A stretch of 56,279 bases of DNA from Helicobacter sp. (GTDB taxonomy: Bacteria; Campylobacterota; Campylobacteria; Campylobacterales; Helicobacteraceae). The stretch lies in contig JAFLSC010000010.1 in assembly GCA_022511145.1 (NCBI GenBank), positions 1 to 56,279 of the forward strand, given 5' to 3'. This document shows, piece after piece, positions 44,082 to 52,152 of the stretch. Below the pieces are notes generated by a model. The model ran no database searches, had not been told where the DNA came from, and saw only the letters and a list, made by a program, of their open reading frames with translations. Position 1 is the stretch's first letter, and the number at the start of each line of letters is the position of its first letter. Position numbers and translations under genes: made by a program.

Positions 44082-45296
44082 ATGGCAAAAGAAGTTGATG
44101 TTTGTGTGATTGGTGCTGGACCTAGTGGCTCTATTGTTAGTGCTTTACTTAAAAAAGCCGATATTAAAGTTTTATGTGTAGAAAAAGAGAAGTTTCCCCG
44201 CTTTGTTATAGGCGAAAGTTTATTGCCTAATTGTATGAACATTTTAAGAGAAGCAGGGTTTTTGGAAGCTGTTAAAGCAAAGGGTTTTCAATATAAAAAT
44301 GGTGCGGCTTTTAGTTGGAATGATGAATATAGGTATTTTGACTTTTGTGATAAAAGTACTCAAGGCGATGGAACAACTTTTCAAGTTCAAAGAGCTGTTT
44401 TTGATAAAATTTTGATTGATGAAGCTACTAAAATGGGAATTGAAGTTTTATTTGAAGTTGCTGTGGAAAATGTGGAATTTACTTCACAACAAGCAAATAT
44501 TTTTCTCTCTAATGGTGAAGAAGTGAAAACCAAATTTGTGATTGATGCAAGCGGATATGGTAGAGTATTGCCTAGAATTTTAGATTTGGAAGTACCTTCT
44601 TGTTTAAAACCAAGAAAAGCATATTTTACTCATATTGAGGATAATATTTCTGAAATTTTATACGATAGAAAAAAAATCTTAATTACAACTCACCCTGATT
44701 TTAGAGATGTTTGGTTCTGGCTCATACCTTTTTCAAATGGACGATGTAGCATTGGCGTAGTGGGTGAAGCTAGCAATATCGATATTGAAGGTTTAAATGA
44801 GCTAGAAACACTTAAAACTCATACTTATAAGGCTCCTTTGTTAAAAAAATTACTTAGCGAGGCAGTTTGGGATACGCCTGTAAGAACAATCAGTTCTTAT
44901 TCTAAAGATGTGAGACAACTTTATGGCGAACGCTTTATTCTGCTTGGAAATGCGAGTGAGTTTTTAGACCCTGTGTTTAGTTCAGGTGTAACCATTGCTA
45001 TGGTATCTGCTAAGCTTGCAAGCAAAGCGATTATAAAAATTTTAAATCATCAAGTCGTTGATTTGCAAAAAGAATACGTAGAAACCCTAATGGTAGGAAT
45101 TAATGCCTTTAGAACCTATGTTCAGGGCTGGTATAATGGTAAATTTCAAGATGTTATTTACACAAAAAATGAAAATTATGAAGTTAAAAGACAAATTTGT
45201 TCAATTCTTGCAGGTTATGCTTGGGATACAAACAATCCTTATGTAACAAAATCTGAGCAAGCTTTGGAGGCTTTGAGTCAATATTGCAAAAGATAG
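44082..45296 (+). CDS. Flavin-dependent halogenase-like oxidoreductase
   Basis: A 404-residue FAD protein, first gene of the plus-strand arm. Dinucleotide motif GAGPSG (11-16), FPRFVIGESLLPN (38-50) as in flavin halogenases and reductases, and WFWLIP (211-216), which fits the WxWxIP halogenase motif. A Lys in GFQYKNGAAF (K72) could be the active-site Lys; this is inference. Flexirubin and xanthomonadin clusters carry related proteins that chlorinate or hydroxylate the aryl head, but many aryl-polyene clusters have such a flavoprotein of unproven role. AAGGA precedes ATG 44082; the end overlaps the lipoprotein gene by 13 nt. Confidence 0.85.
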   Translation: MAKEVDVCVIGAGPSGSIVSALLKKADIKVLCVEKEKFPRFVIGESLLPNCMNILREAGFLEAVKAKGFQYKNGAAFSWNDEYRYFDFCDKSTQGDGTTFQVQRAVFDKILIDEATKMGIEVLFEVAVENVEFTSQQANIFLSNGEEVKTKFVIDASGYGRVLPRILDLEVPSCLKPRKAYFTHIEDNISEILYDRKKILITTHPDFRDVWFWLIPFSNGRCSIGVVGEASNIDIEGLNELETLKTHTYKAPLLKKLLSEAVWDTPVRTISSYSKDVRQLYGERFILLGNASEFLDPVFSSGVTIAMVSAKLASKAIIKILNHQVVDLQKEYVETLMVGINAFRTYVQGWYNGKFQDVIYTKNENYEVKRQICSILAGYAWDTNNPYVTKSEQALEALSQYCKR

Positions 45297-45655
45297 TAAT
45301 TATTGCATTAATTTTGATTTATTTTTCAGCTTGTGCTTCTCATCAAATGATAGAAGCACCTTTAGCAGAACGAGCTGATTTTAGAGTAAAAATTGATGAT
45401 ACAGATTTTATCTTATATGTTTCTTGCAAGGAATCTCAATGTTATTTTTCACTCATTGACACTCTAGGGACTCCAATTTCAAGTCAAGTTTATGTAAAAG
45501 GGGAATTTAAGTCAACCAAATTTTTACCGCTTAATAAACTTTATAGTAAAATTTTTGTAAAATCCCTAGAGATGTTGAAGCAAAATTTAAAAACGGATAA
45601 TTTAAGATTGGATAAAACACAAGTAAGGATTGAAAAAATTGAAAACTTATATTAA
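45284..45655 (+). CDS. Lipoprotein of the polyene cluster (DUF3261-like)
   Basis: A 123-residue lipoprotein: signal peptide with lipobox FSAC (Cys17), then a small beta-rich domain (FILYVSCKESQCYFSLIDTLGTPISSQVY). Position and type match the DUF3261 lipoproteins of aryl-polyene clusters, though it is shorter than those I recall. Probably outer-membrane attached and involved in placing the product there. TTG 45284 is the only start that keeps the signal peptide. It overlaps the flavoprotein gene before and the ketosynthase gene after. Confidence 0.72.
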   Translation: MQKIVIIALILIYFSACASHQMIEAPLAERADFRVKIDDTDFILYVSCKESQCYFSLIDTLGTPISSQVYVKGEFKSTKFLPLNKLYSKIFVKSLEMLKQNLKTDNLRLDKTQVRIEKIENLY

Positions 45656-46793
45656 CGCATTTGGTGGAATTTGTAGTGCTGGGTTAAATCCCAAAGAAAT
45701 AATTTCAAACATTCAAAAAAATACCCCAAAAATAGAAAAACTAAACTATGAAAACAAGGAATTTATGTTGGCGAAAATAAACGAGCTTAAAGATTTACCC
45801 CTAAAAACCCCTAAAAAATTTCGAACAAGAACCAATCAAGTTCTTTACACAGCGATTTTACAAATTTATTCTATGATTCAAAATTTTATTAATGAGTTTG
45901 GAAAAGACCGCATCGGTGTGGTTATTGGAACTACAACAACAGGTGTTGAGGAGAGTTATAAAGACTTGGAAAATTTCAAACTTGATTTATTTAAAGAGAG
46001 AAATTCTTTGAGTAATCCAGCAAATTTTCTTGCTAATTTATTAGGATTAGAATCTTTGCGTTTTGGAATTTCTAGTGCTTGTACTTCGGGAATAAAAGCA
46101 TTGATTGAAGCTCAAAGACTTTTAGAATATGATTTATGTGATGCTGTGATTTGTGGAGGTGTAGATAGTCTTAATAGCCTAACAATTTTTGGTTTTGATA
46201 GTTTAGAGATTTTAAGTTCTGATTTTTGTTTGCCTTTTTCAAAGAATAGAAAAGGTATTAATTTAGGAGAAGGAGCAGCAGTGTTTTTATTGAGTCGTAA
46301 GCCTTCAAAATTGTATATTAAAGGTTATGCAAGCAACAATGATGCTTATCATATTACCAAGCCTAATGTATCTTATTCGTCTCAAAAAGATGCGATACTT
46401 CAAGCTTTAAATCAAGCAAATTTGACATTTGATAAAATCGATTATATCAATTTACACGGAACAGGAACTATTTCAAATGATGATATGGAAGCAAGATTGA
46501 TTGATGAGCTTTTTAAAATGATACCTTGCAGTAGCACCAAATCTATTATGGGGCATACTTTAGGTGCAGCAGGTGCCCTAGAAGCAATGATTTGTTTGCA
46601 AATTTTAAAAGAGAGTTTAGAGCAAGAATCAGTGGAACTTCCAATACATTGCTATGATAAGTTTTATGATGAAAATATGCCTAAAATCAATCTGGTTTGT
46701 CAAAAACAAAAAACTAAAGTGTATAATGCTTTGTCTCTTTCATTTGCATTTGGTGGAGACAATAGTGCTGTAATTCTTGGAGTAAAAGATTAA
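45639..46793 (+). CDS. Beta-ketoacyl-ACP synthase (ApeO-like)
   Basis: A 384-residue elongating ketosynthase with an intact triad: C148 in SSACTSG, H273 in NLHGTGT, H306 in MGHTLGAAG. It extends the aryl-polyene chain with malonyl-ACP; in described clusters the counterpart pairs with a chain-length-factor-like partner (here 49679). I prefer TTG 45639 because AAGGA lies 9 nt upstream; the TTG at 45630 directly abuts that site. Its stop overlaps the dehydratase ATG by 1 nt. Confidence 0.88.
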   Translation: MKTYINAFGGICSAGLNPKEIISNIQKNTPKIEKLNYENKEFMLAKINELKDLPLKTPKKFRTRTNQVLYTAILQIYSMIQNFINEFGKDRIGVVIGTTTTGVEESYKDLENFKLDLFKERNSLSNPANFLANLLGLESLRFGISSACTSGIKALIEAQRLLEYDLCDAVICGGVDSLNSLTIFGFDSLEILSSDFCLPFSKNRKGINLGEGAAVFLLSRKPSKLYIKGYASNNDAYHITKPNVSYSSQKDAILQALNQANLTFDKIDYINLHGTGTISNDDMEARLIDELFKMIPCSSTKSIMGHTLGAAGALEAMICLQILKESLEQESVELPIHCYDKFYDENMPKINLVCQKQKTKVYNALSLSFAFGGDNSAVILGVKD

Positions 46794-47227
46794 TGAAAGC
46801 TATTGAAGATTTAATGCCTCATAGTGGTGAAATGGTGCTTATTGATGAAATTCTTGAAATCAAAGAAGATTTTATTTGCGTTTTAGCACAAATCAATGAA
46901 GATAATGCTTTTTTGGAAAATAGAGTTTTTCCAACTTATAAAACTTTAGAAATGATGGCACAAAGTTTGGTTGCTTTTAGAGGAAAGGGCGATGAGAAAA
47001 ATAGAAATAAACTAGGATTTTTATTAAGCACTCGGTACTTTGAAATTTTTAAACCTTTTGTAGAAGTAGGTGATAAAATTATCATCAAAACAAATATTAC
47101 AATGCAAGATAATGAAGGATTAGGGATTTATGAAAGCAAAGCGTATTTAAGAGATGAATTAATAGCAAGTGCAACCCTTAGTGTTTTAAATCCTAATGAT
47201 GAATTTTTGAAAAAAGTTTTAATTTAG
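46793..47227 (+). CDS. FabZ/FabA-like hotdog dehydratase (ApeP-like)
   Basis: A 144-residue hotdog enzyme that removes water from 3-hydroxyacyl-ACP to build the conjugated polyene. Likely catalytic His is H10 in MPHSGEMVLID and Glu E53 in TYKTLEMMAQ, the usual pair. In other clusters it works together with a second dehydratase; here the second is fused to the ligase (52145). Translationally coupled to the ketosynthase (TAATG). Confidence 0.85.
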   Translation: MKAIEDLMPHSGEMVLIDEILEIKEDFICVLAQINEDNAFLENRVFPTYKTLEMMAQSLVAFRGKGDEKNRNKLGFLLSTRYFEIFKPFVEVGDKIIIKTNITMQDNEGLGIYESKAYLRDELIASATLSVLNPNDEFLKKVLI

Positions 47228-47236
47228 TGAGAAGTG

Positions 47237-47947
47237 ATGATGAAAAAAGTGTTGATTACAGGTTCAAGTAGAGGGATTGGATTAGGAATTGCTAGAGAAC
47301 TTCATAGTAAAGGATACGAAGTAATTTTGCACGCAAAACAACAAAGCGAAAATTTACTTAAAACTCAGAAAGAATTAAATGCTAGAACGGTATGCTTTGA
47401 TGTTTCTGATACAAAGCAGTGCCAAAAAGCCTTAAAGGGCTTATTTGAGGAAGAAAATGCTTTATGGGGTGTTGTTTTAAATGCCGGAATTACTGATGAT
47501 AATACTTTTGTTGCTCTTGAGGAAGAAAATTGGAAAAAGGTTATTGATACGAATCTAAATAGTTTTTTTAATATTTTAAAGCCTGTTTTAATGCCAATGA
47601 TTCGCAAAAAACAAGGACGCATTATTGTGATGAGTTCAGTATCTGGAGTAATGGGCAATAGAGGACAAAGTAATTATAGTGCTTCCAAAGCAGGACTCAT
47701 AGGGGCTGCAAAGTCTTTAGCTATAGAATTAGCAAGTCGTAATATAACGGTTAATGTTATTGCTCCGGGTTTGATTGAAACTCAAATGACTGAAAAAATA
47801 CCATTTTTAGATGAAATTATAAAAATGATTCCTGCAAAACGAAGTGGAAAAGTTTGTGAAGTTGCATCTTTGGTGAATTTCTTAATGAGTGAAGAGGCTT
47901 CTTATATTACCAAACAAGTTATTGGTGTTGATGGAGGGTTGTGTTGA
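47237..47947 (+). CDS. 3-ketoacyl-ACP reductase, FabG-like (ApeQ-like)
   Basis: A 236-residue short-chain dehydrogenase reducing the 3-keto group after each extension. NADPH motif TGSSRGIGLG, NAG in LNAGITDD, catalytic Ser in MSSVSGV and Tyr/Lys in YSASKAG. The last residues GVDGGLC are the typical FabG end. ATG 47237 is 5 nt after GAG of GTGAGAAG; ATG 47240 or GTG 47234 are possible. The next gene overlaps its stop. Confidence 0.9.
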   Translation: MMKKVLITGSSRGIGLGIARELHSKGYEVILHAKQQSENLLKTQKELNARTVCFDVSDTKQCQKALKGLFEEENALWGVVLNAGITDDNTFVALEEENWKKVIDTNLNSFFNILKPVLMPMIRKKQGRIIVMSSVSGVMGNRGQSNYSASKAGLIGAAKSLAIELASRNITVNVIAPGLIETQMTEKIPFLDEIIKMIPAKRSGKVCEVASLVNFLMSEEASYITKQVIGVDGGLC

Positions 47948-49170
47948 GAGTTTTTGTAACAGGTTATGGTCTAGTAAGTGCTTTTGGAAAGAGTTGGCAG
48001 AGCTTAAAACAAGGATTGCAAAAAGGACAAAATGCCGTAAAATATATCAAGGAGTGGGAGCAATATAAAGATTTAACAACCTACATTGCCGCACCCATTG
48101 AAAATTATGAATATCCTAAAGATTGGACTCGCAAACAATTAAGAAGTTTAGGTAGAGTTTCTCAATACAGCGTTGAAGCAGCGGGTTTAGCTTTAAAAAT
48201 GGCAGGATTACTTGAAGATGAGAGCATACAAGATGGAAGAATGGGAGTTGCAAGTGGTTCAAGTACAGGAAGTACCAATGCAACTTTACAATTAGCAAAG
48301 ATTTTTTTAAACGAAGAGAATGATTGCAACGCTAATTCTTATATTAAATCTATGCCTCATACTACCGCAGCGAATATAGCCATTTTTTATGGTTTAAAGG
48401 GACGGATAATTCCTACTTCTTCAGCTTGTACTTCAGCCTCTCACGCTATAGGTTACTCTTATGAAGCCATTAAATATGGAAAAATTCCTATGATGATTGC
48501 TGGTGGAGGAGAGGAGCTTTGTCCCAGCGAATCTTTTGTATTTAATTCTTTGTATGCTACGAGTCAGAAAAATTCCACTCCTCATCTTACTCCCTCTCCC
48601 TTTGATGCTCATCGCGATGGATTGGTTGTTGGTGAAGGAGCTGCAATGCTTATTTTAGAAAGCGAAGAAAGTATTAAAAAGAGAGAAGTAGAGCCTTTAG
48701 CTGAAGTTGTTGGTTTTGGTTCAACTTGTGATGGCACTCATATTACAAGACCTCAAAGTGATACAATGCGGGCAGCTATGGAATTAGCCTTACTTGATGC
48801 AAGTATTGCACCTGAAAAAATTGGTCACATCAATGCTCACGCTACAGCAACCAAACAAGGAGATATTATAGAATCCATAGCAACCCACCAAGTTTTTGGA
48901 GAAAAAATGCCTATTAGTTCTTTTAAAAGTTACTTAGGACATACATTGGGAGCTTGTGGAGCTTTAGAAAGTATTATTAGTATTGAGATGATGAGGGAAA
49001 AATTATTTTACCCTACCATAAATTTGAATAAAGTTGATAAAGAATGTGCAAAATTAGACTATCTTACGAAAGCTAGAGAAATTGATACTTACTATGTAAT
49101 GAATAATAATTTTGCTTTTGGAGGTATTAATACTTCTTTAATTTTTAAAAAAATATCTAAAAAAAGTTAA
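47944..49170 (+). CDS. Beta-ketoacyl-ACP synthase, FabF-like (ApeR-like)
   Basis: A 408-residue ketosynthase with triad C162 (SSACTSASHA), H299 (NAHATAT) and H333 (LGHTLGACG). In described aryl-polyene systems one ketosynthase handles the first condensation and another, with its partner, the rest; which is which here cannot be told. TTG 47944 is used: it overlaps the reductase stop as TTGA and has GGAGG at a good distance; GTG 47941 is also possible. An A14 tract and a new promoter follow it. Confidence 0.88.
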   Translation: MRVFVTGYGLVSAFGKSWQSLKQGLQKGQNAVKYIKEWEQYKDLTTYIAAPIENYEYPKDWTRKQLRSLGRVSQYSVEAAGLALKMAGLLEDESIQDGRMGVASGSSTGSTNATLQLAKIFLNEENDCNANSYIKSMPHTTAANIAIFYGLKGRIIPTSSACTSASHAIGYSYEAIKYGKIPMMIAGGGEELCPSESFVFNSLYATSQKNSTPHLTPSPFDAHRDGLVVGEGAAMLILESEESIKKREVEPLAEVVGFGSTCDGTHITRPQSDTMRAAMELALLDASIAPEKIGHINAHATATKQGDIIESIATHQVFGEKMPISSFKSYLGHTLGACGALESIISIEMMREKLFYPTINLNKVDKECAKLDYLTKAREIDTYYVMNNNFAFGGINTSLIFKKISKKS

Positions 49171-49176
49171 GGATTC

Positions 49177-49190
49177 AAAAAAAAAAAAAA
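49177..49190 (+). repeat. Poly-A tract (A14) upstream of internal promoter
   Basis: Fourteen A residues ending 22 nt before the -10 at 49213, in the only real gap of the plus-strand arm. It covers the -35/UP position of that promoter. Homopolymer tracts in Helicobacter promoters can change length and alter expression; here that is inference. Confidence 0.6.
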
Positions 49191-49212
49191 CAAAAATTAA
49201 GATAAAAAATCT

Positions 49213-49218
49213 TATAAT
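49213..49218 (+). promoter_or_regulatory. Internal promoter of the polyene operon
   Basis: Perfect TATAAT -10 at 49213-49218, 35 nt before ATG 49254, with an A-rich upstream region and no -35. It probably starts a second transcript covering 49254-55826. Confidence 0.6.
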
Positions 49219-49253
49219 AACACTTCATTAATTCTAAATTTTTGGAGAAAATT

Positions 49254-49679
49254 ATGAAAAAATTATTGAGTGGTCTAGCGGTGCTTTTTATTTTTTCAAA
49301 TGCAAATGCGGCTGATGATATTATTTATTTGCCTATTGACAAGGCTTTACAAGAGGCTAGAGAAAATGGATTGATTGATGCATCAATAGAATTTAAATTC
49401 GGTTCAAAATCAGGTTCAAAAGATAAAATCATTGCCAAAAACTTGATGACAAACAAAAAATCTAATAAAGTTGGAAAAGATGCTGAAGTTTCTTGTACGA
49501 GAGCATTTCATTCTGCTTTGATTCAGTTTCAACAAGCTGCAATTAAAAATGGTGGAAAAAAAGTTGTTAATTTAACAGGTTATTTCAAAAAAATTCCTTA
49601 TGATTCCCCTACAATGTTTCAATGCGGAGTTGGTTCAATAATGAGTGGAGTAACTCTAAGAGGAGACATTGCCCAGTAA
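49254..49679 (+). CDS. Small exported protein of the polyene cluster
   Basis: A 141-residue protein with a signal peptide (MKKLLSGLAVLFIFSNANA). The mature part ends with CTRAFHSALIQFQQAAIKNGG, VVNLTGYFKK and CGVGSIMSGVTLRGDIA. Similar small periplasmic proteins in aryl-polyene clusters are often mislabelled excinuclease ATPase subunit; no UvrA motif is present. Two Cys may form a disulfide. Role unknown. ATG 49254 is 6 nt after GGAG; a TTG 12 nt earlier overlaps that site. Its stop overlaps the next start (TAATG). Confidence 0.75.
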   Translation: MKKLLSGLAVLFIFSNANAADDIIYLPIDKALQEARENGLIDASIEFKFGSKSGSKDKIIAKNLMTNKKSNKVGKDAEVSCTRAFHSALIQFQQAAIKNGGKKVVNLTGYFKKIPYDSPTMFQCGVGSIMSGVTLRGDIAQ

Positions 49680-50356
49680 TGTCAAATATAAACTTGGGCA
49701 TTAAGCAAATAGCTATGTTGGCTTCAAATGGTTTTATAGAAAATCTACCCTATAAAAATGAAATAAAATCGGCATTTGATTTAAGTTTGGTGCCAAGTTT
49801 AGAAAGAAGAAGATTAGGAAATGCAGCTAAGTGTGCTTTTACTTTGCTTAAAGATTTTGATTTATCGCAAACTATGCCGATTATATTTAGTTCTTTTAGT
49901 GGAGAAATTTATCGGTGTTTGGATTTACTCAAAACGCTTAAAAAGGAACATTTAGTGTCTCCTACTTCTTTTTCATTATCGGTTTTAAATGCAACTTCTG
50001 CACTTGTTGCCATTATGACAAAAAATCATAGTGAAATTTCTGCAATTTCTGCGGATTGTAGTTTAGAATATGGGCTTATAAATGCTTATATTAAAGGACA
50101 ACCTCAAGCCATAGTGATAAATTATGAAGAAAATTTATTAAATCAATCAGGTGAATATGAATATTTTTGCTTAATTATTCATATTGATAATTTTAATTAT
50201 ACCAAGTATCTGACATTAGAATGTTGTAAGCATAATTGTTTATCTTATAATCAATACTTATCTTCTTTTGAATTTTTTAGGCATTATATCGCAAAAGAGA
50301 AATCAAAGTGGGAGAGTATTTCAAATCATCTTAAATGGAAATGGCAACTTGTATGA
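49679..50356 (+). CDS. Chain-length-factor-like ketosynthase partner (ApeC-like)
   Basis: A 225-residue protein of the short ketosynthase-N-terminal-like family (Pfam Ketoacyl-synt_2 type): LERRRLGNAAKCAFTLL, PIIFSSFSGEIYR and SPTSFSLSVLNATSALVAI. It covers only half of a ketosynthase and lacks the Cys-His-His triad, so it should be a non-catalytic partner, as for ApeC, which forms a dimer with a ketosynthase and sets chain length. ATG 49679 overlaps the previous stop. Confidence 0.83.
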   Translation: MSNINLGIKQIAMLASNGFIENLPYKNEIKSAFDLSLVPSLERRRLGNAAKCAFTLLKDFDLSQTMPIIFSSFSGEIYRCLDLLKTLKKEHLVSPTSFSLSVLNATSALVAIMTKNHSEISAISADCSLEYGLINAYIKGQPQAIVINYEENLLNQSGEYEYFCLIIHIDNFNYTKYLTLECCKHNCLSYNQYLSSFEFFRHYIAKEKSKWESISNHLKWKWQLV

Positions 50357-51093
50357 ATTTGTTTAGAATTCTTTTGGTGGGTTTTTTATTTTCTTGGTTT
50401 GGTTTAATTTGTTTGATTGGGAATTTGTTTTTTATTCCAATTAATTTTCTTAGACTCAATGAAGTAAATTATTTTAAAAATTTTTCAAGAGATTTAGTCC
50501 ATTGTGCATGGAAATTTTTTATTTTTTGCACTGAAATTTTGGGTTATTTGCGATATGAATTTACAGATTTTAATCAACTTGGCGAAAAATCTCAAATTAT
50601 CATTTGCAATCACCCTTCTTTGCTTGATGTTGTTTTATTGCTTTCAAAGGTTAGAAGGGTGAATTGCGTTGTTAAAGCAGAATTAAGTAAAAATGTATTT
50701 TTATACCCTGCTATCAAAGCTTGTGGTTATATATTAAATACTAAAAATGAAGAGCTTTTACATAAGAGCTTAGAAGTTCTTAAAAAAGAAGAAAGCTTAT
50801 TAATCTTTCCAGAAGGCACGCGAACAAAAGAAAAAATCATTTTTCACAAAGCACCTTTTTATTTAGCGATTCATAGTGCAAAGTGGCTAACACCTGTTTT
50901 CATTCAAATGGATCCAAAAACATTACAAAAAGGAGTCAAATGGTATCATACACCAAAAAACAAGGTCAATTATAAAATTTATGTTGGAAATAGCATAAAA
51001 ATTGATGAATATTCAACTCAAAATACAAATCCAATAAGAGTAAGAAGCTTACACAAAGAAATGATGCAAATTTATCATGAGGAGATTCAATGA
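50353..51093 (+). CDS. Lysophospholipid-acyltransferase-like enzyme (ApeD-like)
   Basis: A 246-residue membrane-bound acyltransferase (PlsC/LPLAT type). An N-terminal TM segment (about 5-30) precedes the HX4D motif NHPSLLD (86-92) and FPEGTR (152-157). In polyene clusters such enzymes are thought to attach the aryl-polyene acyl chain to a lipid anchor. ATG 50353 overlaps the preceding stop as ATGA; an in-frame ATG 18 nt upstream would overlap more and has no better ribosome site. Confidence 0.88.
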   Translation: MNLFRILLVGFLFSWFGLICLIGNLFFIPINFLRLNEVNYFKNFSRDLVHCAWKFFIFCTEILGYLRYEFTDFNQLGEKSQIIICNHPSLLDVVLLLSKVRRVNCVVKAELSKNVFLYPAIKACGYILNTKNEELLHKSLEVLKKEESLLIFPEGTRTKEKIIFHKAPFYLAIHSAKWLTPVFIQMDPKTLQKGVKWYHTPKNKVNYKIYVGNSIKIDEYSTQNTNPIRVRSLHKEMMQIYHEEIQ

Positions 51094-51350
51094 ATTTAAT
51101 TGATGAAATAAAAAGTTTGATTATCACAAGTTTAAATTTACCCGATTTAAAACCAAGTGATATTGAGGATAATGCCCCTTTATTTAATGAGGGATTGGGG
51201 TTAGATAGCGTTGATGCTTTGGAATTATCTCTTGCAATTCAAAAAAAATATGGCATAACATTTGATGCTAGAACGACAAACTTGAGAGAGGTTTTTTATA
51301 GTGCAAAATCTTTAGCAGATTTTATAGAAGAAACAAATAAAAAAGGATAA
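51090..51350 (+). CDS. Acyl carrier protein 1 (ApeE-like)
   Basis: An 86-residue carrier protein. The phosphopantetheine Ser is S40 in GLGLDSVDALEL, followed by the usual four-helix pattern (LAIQKKYGITF). It likely holds the growing chain or the aryl starter. The start overlaps the acyltransferase stop (ATGA); the second carrier gene follows after 3 nt. Confidence 0.93.
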   Translation: MNLIDEIKSLIITSLNLPDLKPSDIEDNAPLFNEGLGLDSVDALELSLAIQKKYGITFDARTTNLREVFYSAKSLADFIEETNKKG

Positions 51351-51353
51351 ATA

Positions 51354-51605
51354 ATGGAAAAAGAACAAATCTTTGAAATGCTTAAAAAAGCTTTGATAGA
51401 ACTCTTTGAAATTGAGGAAAGTAGGATTTCTTTAGAAGCTAAAATTTATGAGGATTTAGAGATTGATAGTATTGATGCCATTGATATGATTGATTATATC
51501 AAGAAAAACACAGGTTACAGAATGGAAGCAAACTATTTTAAAGAAGTAAAAACTCTACAAGATATCGTAGAGGTTGTGTATAAACAGCTTAAAAATAATG
51601 CTTAG
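51354..51605 (+). CDS. Acyl carrier protein 2 (ApeF-like)
   Basis: An 83-residue carrier protein with S39 in DLEIDSIDAIDM as attachment site. It differs clearly from the first carrier (DSID versus DSVD context), in keeping with the two non-interchangeable carriers known for aryl-polyene systems. The next gene starts 8 nt before its stop codon ends. Confidence 0.93.
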   Translation: MEKEQIFEMLKKALIELFEIEESRISLEAKIYEDLEIDSIDAIDMIDYIKKNTGYRMEANYFKEVKTLQDIVEVVYKQLKNNA

Positions 51606-52152
51606 AATAATCTTTAACATCGTTATTGCTTTAATCAGTATTAGCTACCCTATTGTTTTATTTTTTATTCCGCTAGAAAAATTGGGTTTTTCATTTTTTG
51701 TATTTGCATTGGTGTGGGTTATTTATTTTTTTTATAGCAAAGATATAAAGTATCTGTTTATCAGTAGTATAATTTGGTTTTTATTGATTGTTCATATTAT
51801 TTTTGAGCTTGAAATTTTTATTTATCTTTATCCCGTTTTGATTAATCTTTCTTTACTGGGCTATTTTGCTTTGAGTTTAAAAGGCGAAGCTATTATTACA
51901 AAATTTGCTAAAAGACAGCATAAAATTTTAGAAGATTTTGTTGTAGAATATACAAGAAAATTAACTTACATTTGGTGCGTTTTCTTTACCTTTAATGCCT
52001 TGATTTCTTTTATTTTGGCATTATTAGAGGATAAAATTTATTGGAGTTTTTATTGCGGGTTTGTTTCTTATGGACTTATTGGTGTTTTAATAATAAGCGA
52101 GTTAATTTATAGAAAATCTATTTTAAAACCCAAAAAGGAATATTGTGGATAA
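51598..52152 (+). CDS. Membrane protein of the polyene cluster (ApeG-like)
   Basis: A 184-residue integral membrane protein with six hydrophobic segments: about 4-27, 30-42, 46-60, 65-85, 120-140 and 155-172. By position between the carriers and the ligase it corresponds to the COG4648-type membrane protein of aryl-polyene clusters, whose role is unknown. ATG 51598 overlaps the carrier gene; the longer frame from 51574 would overlap it by more and lacks a ribosome site. Confidence 0.8.
   Translation: MLRIIFNIVIALISISYPIVLFFIPLEKLGFSFFVFALVWVIYFFYSKDIKYLFISSIIWFLLIVHIIFELEIFIYLYPVLINLSLLGYFALSLKGEAIITKFAKRQHKILEDFVVEYTRKLTYIWCVFFTFNALISFILALLEDKIYWSFYCGFVSYGLIGVLIISELIYRKSILKPKKEYCG

Noticed and set aside
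49254..49679. Excinuclease ATPase subunit (the name often attached to this kind of protein)
   Set aside because: It is a small exported protein with a signal peptide and no Walker or UvrA zinc motifs; the name is a propagated error.
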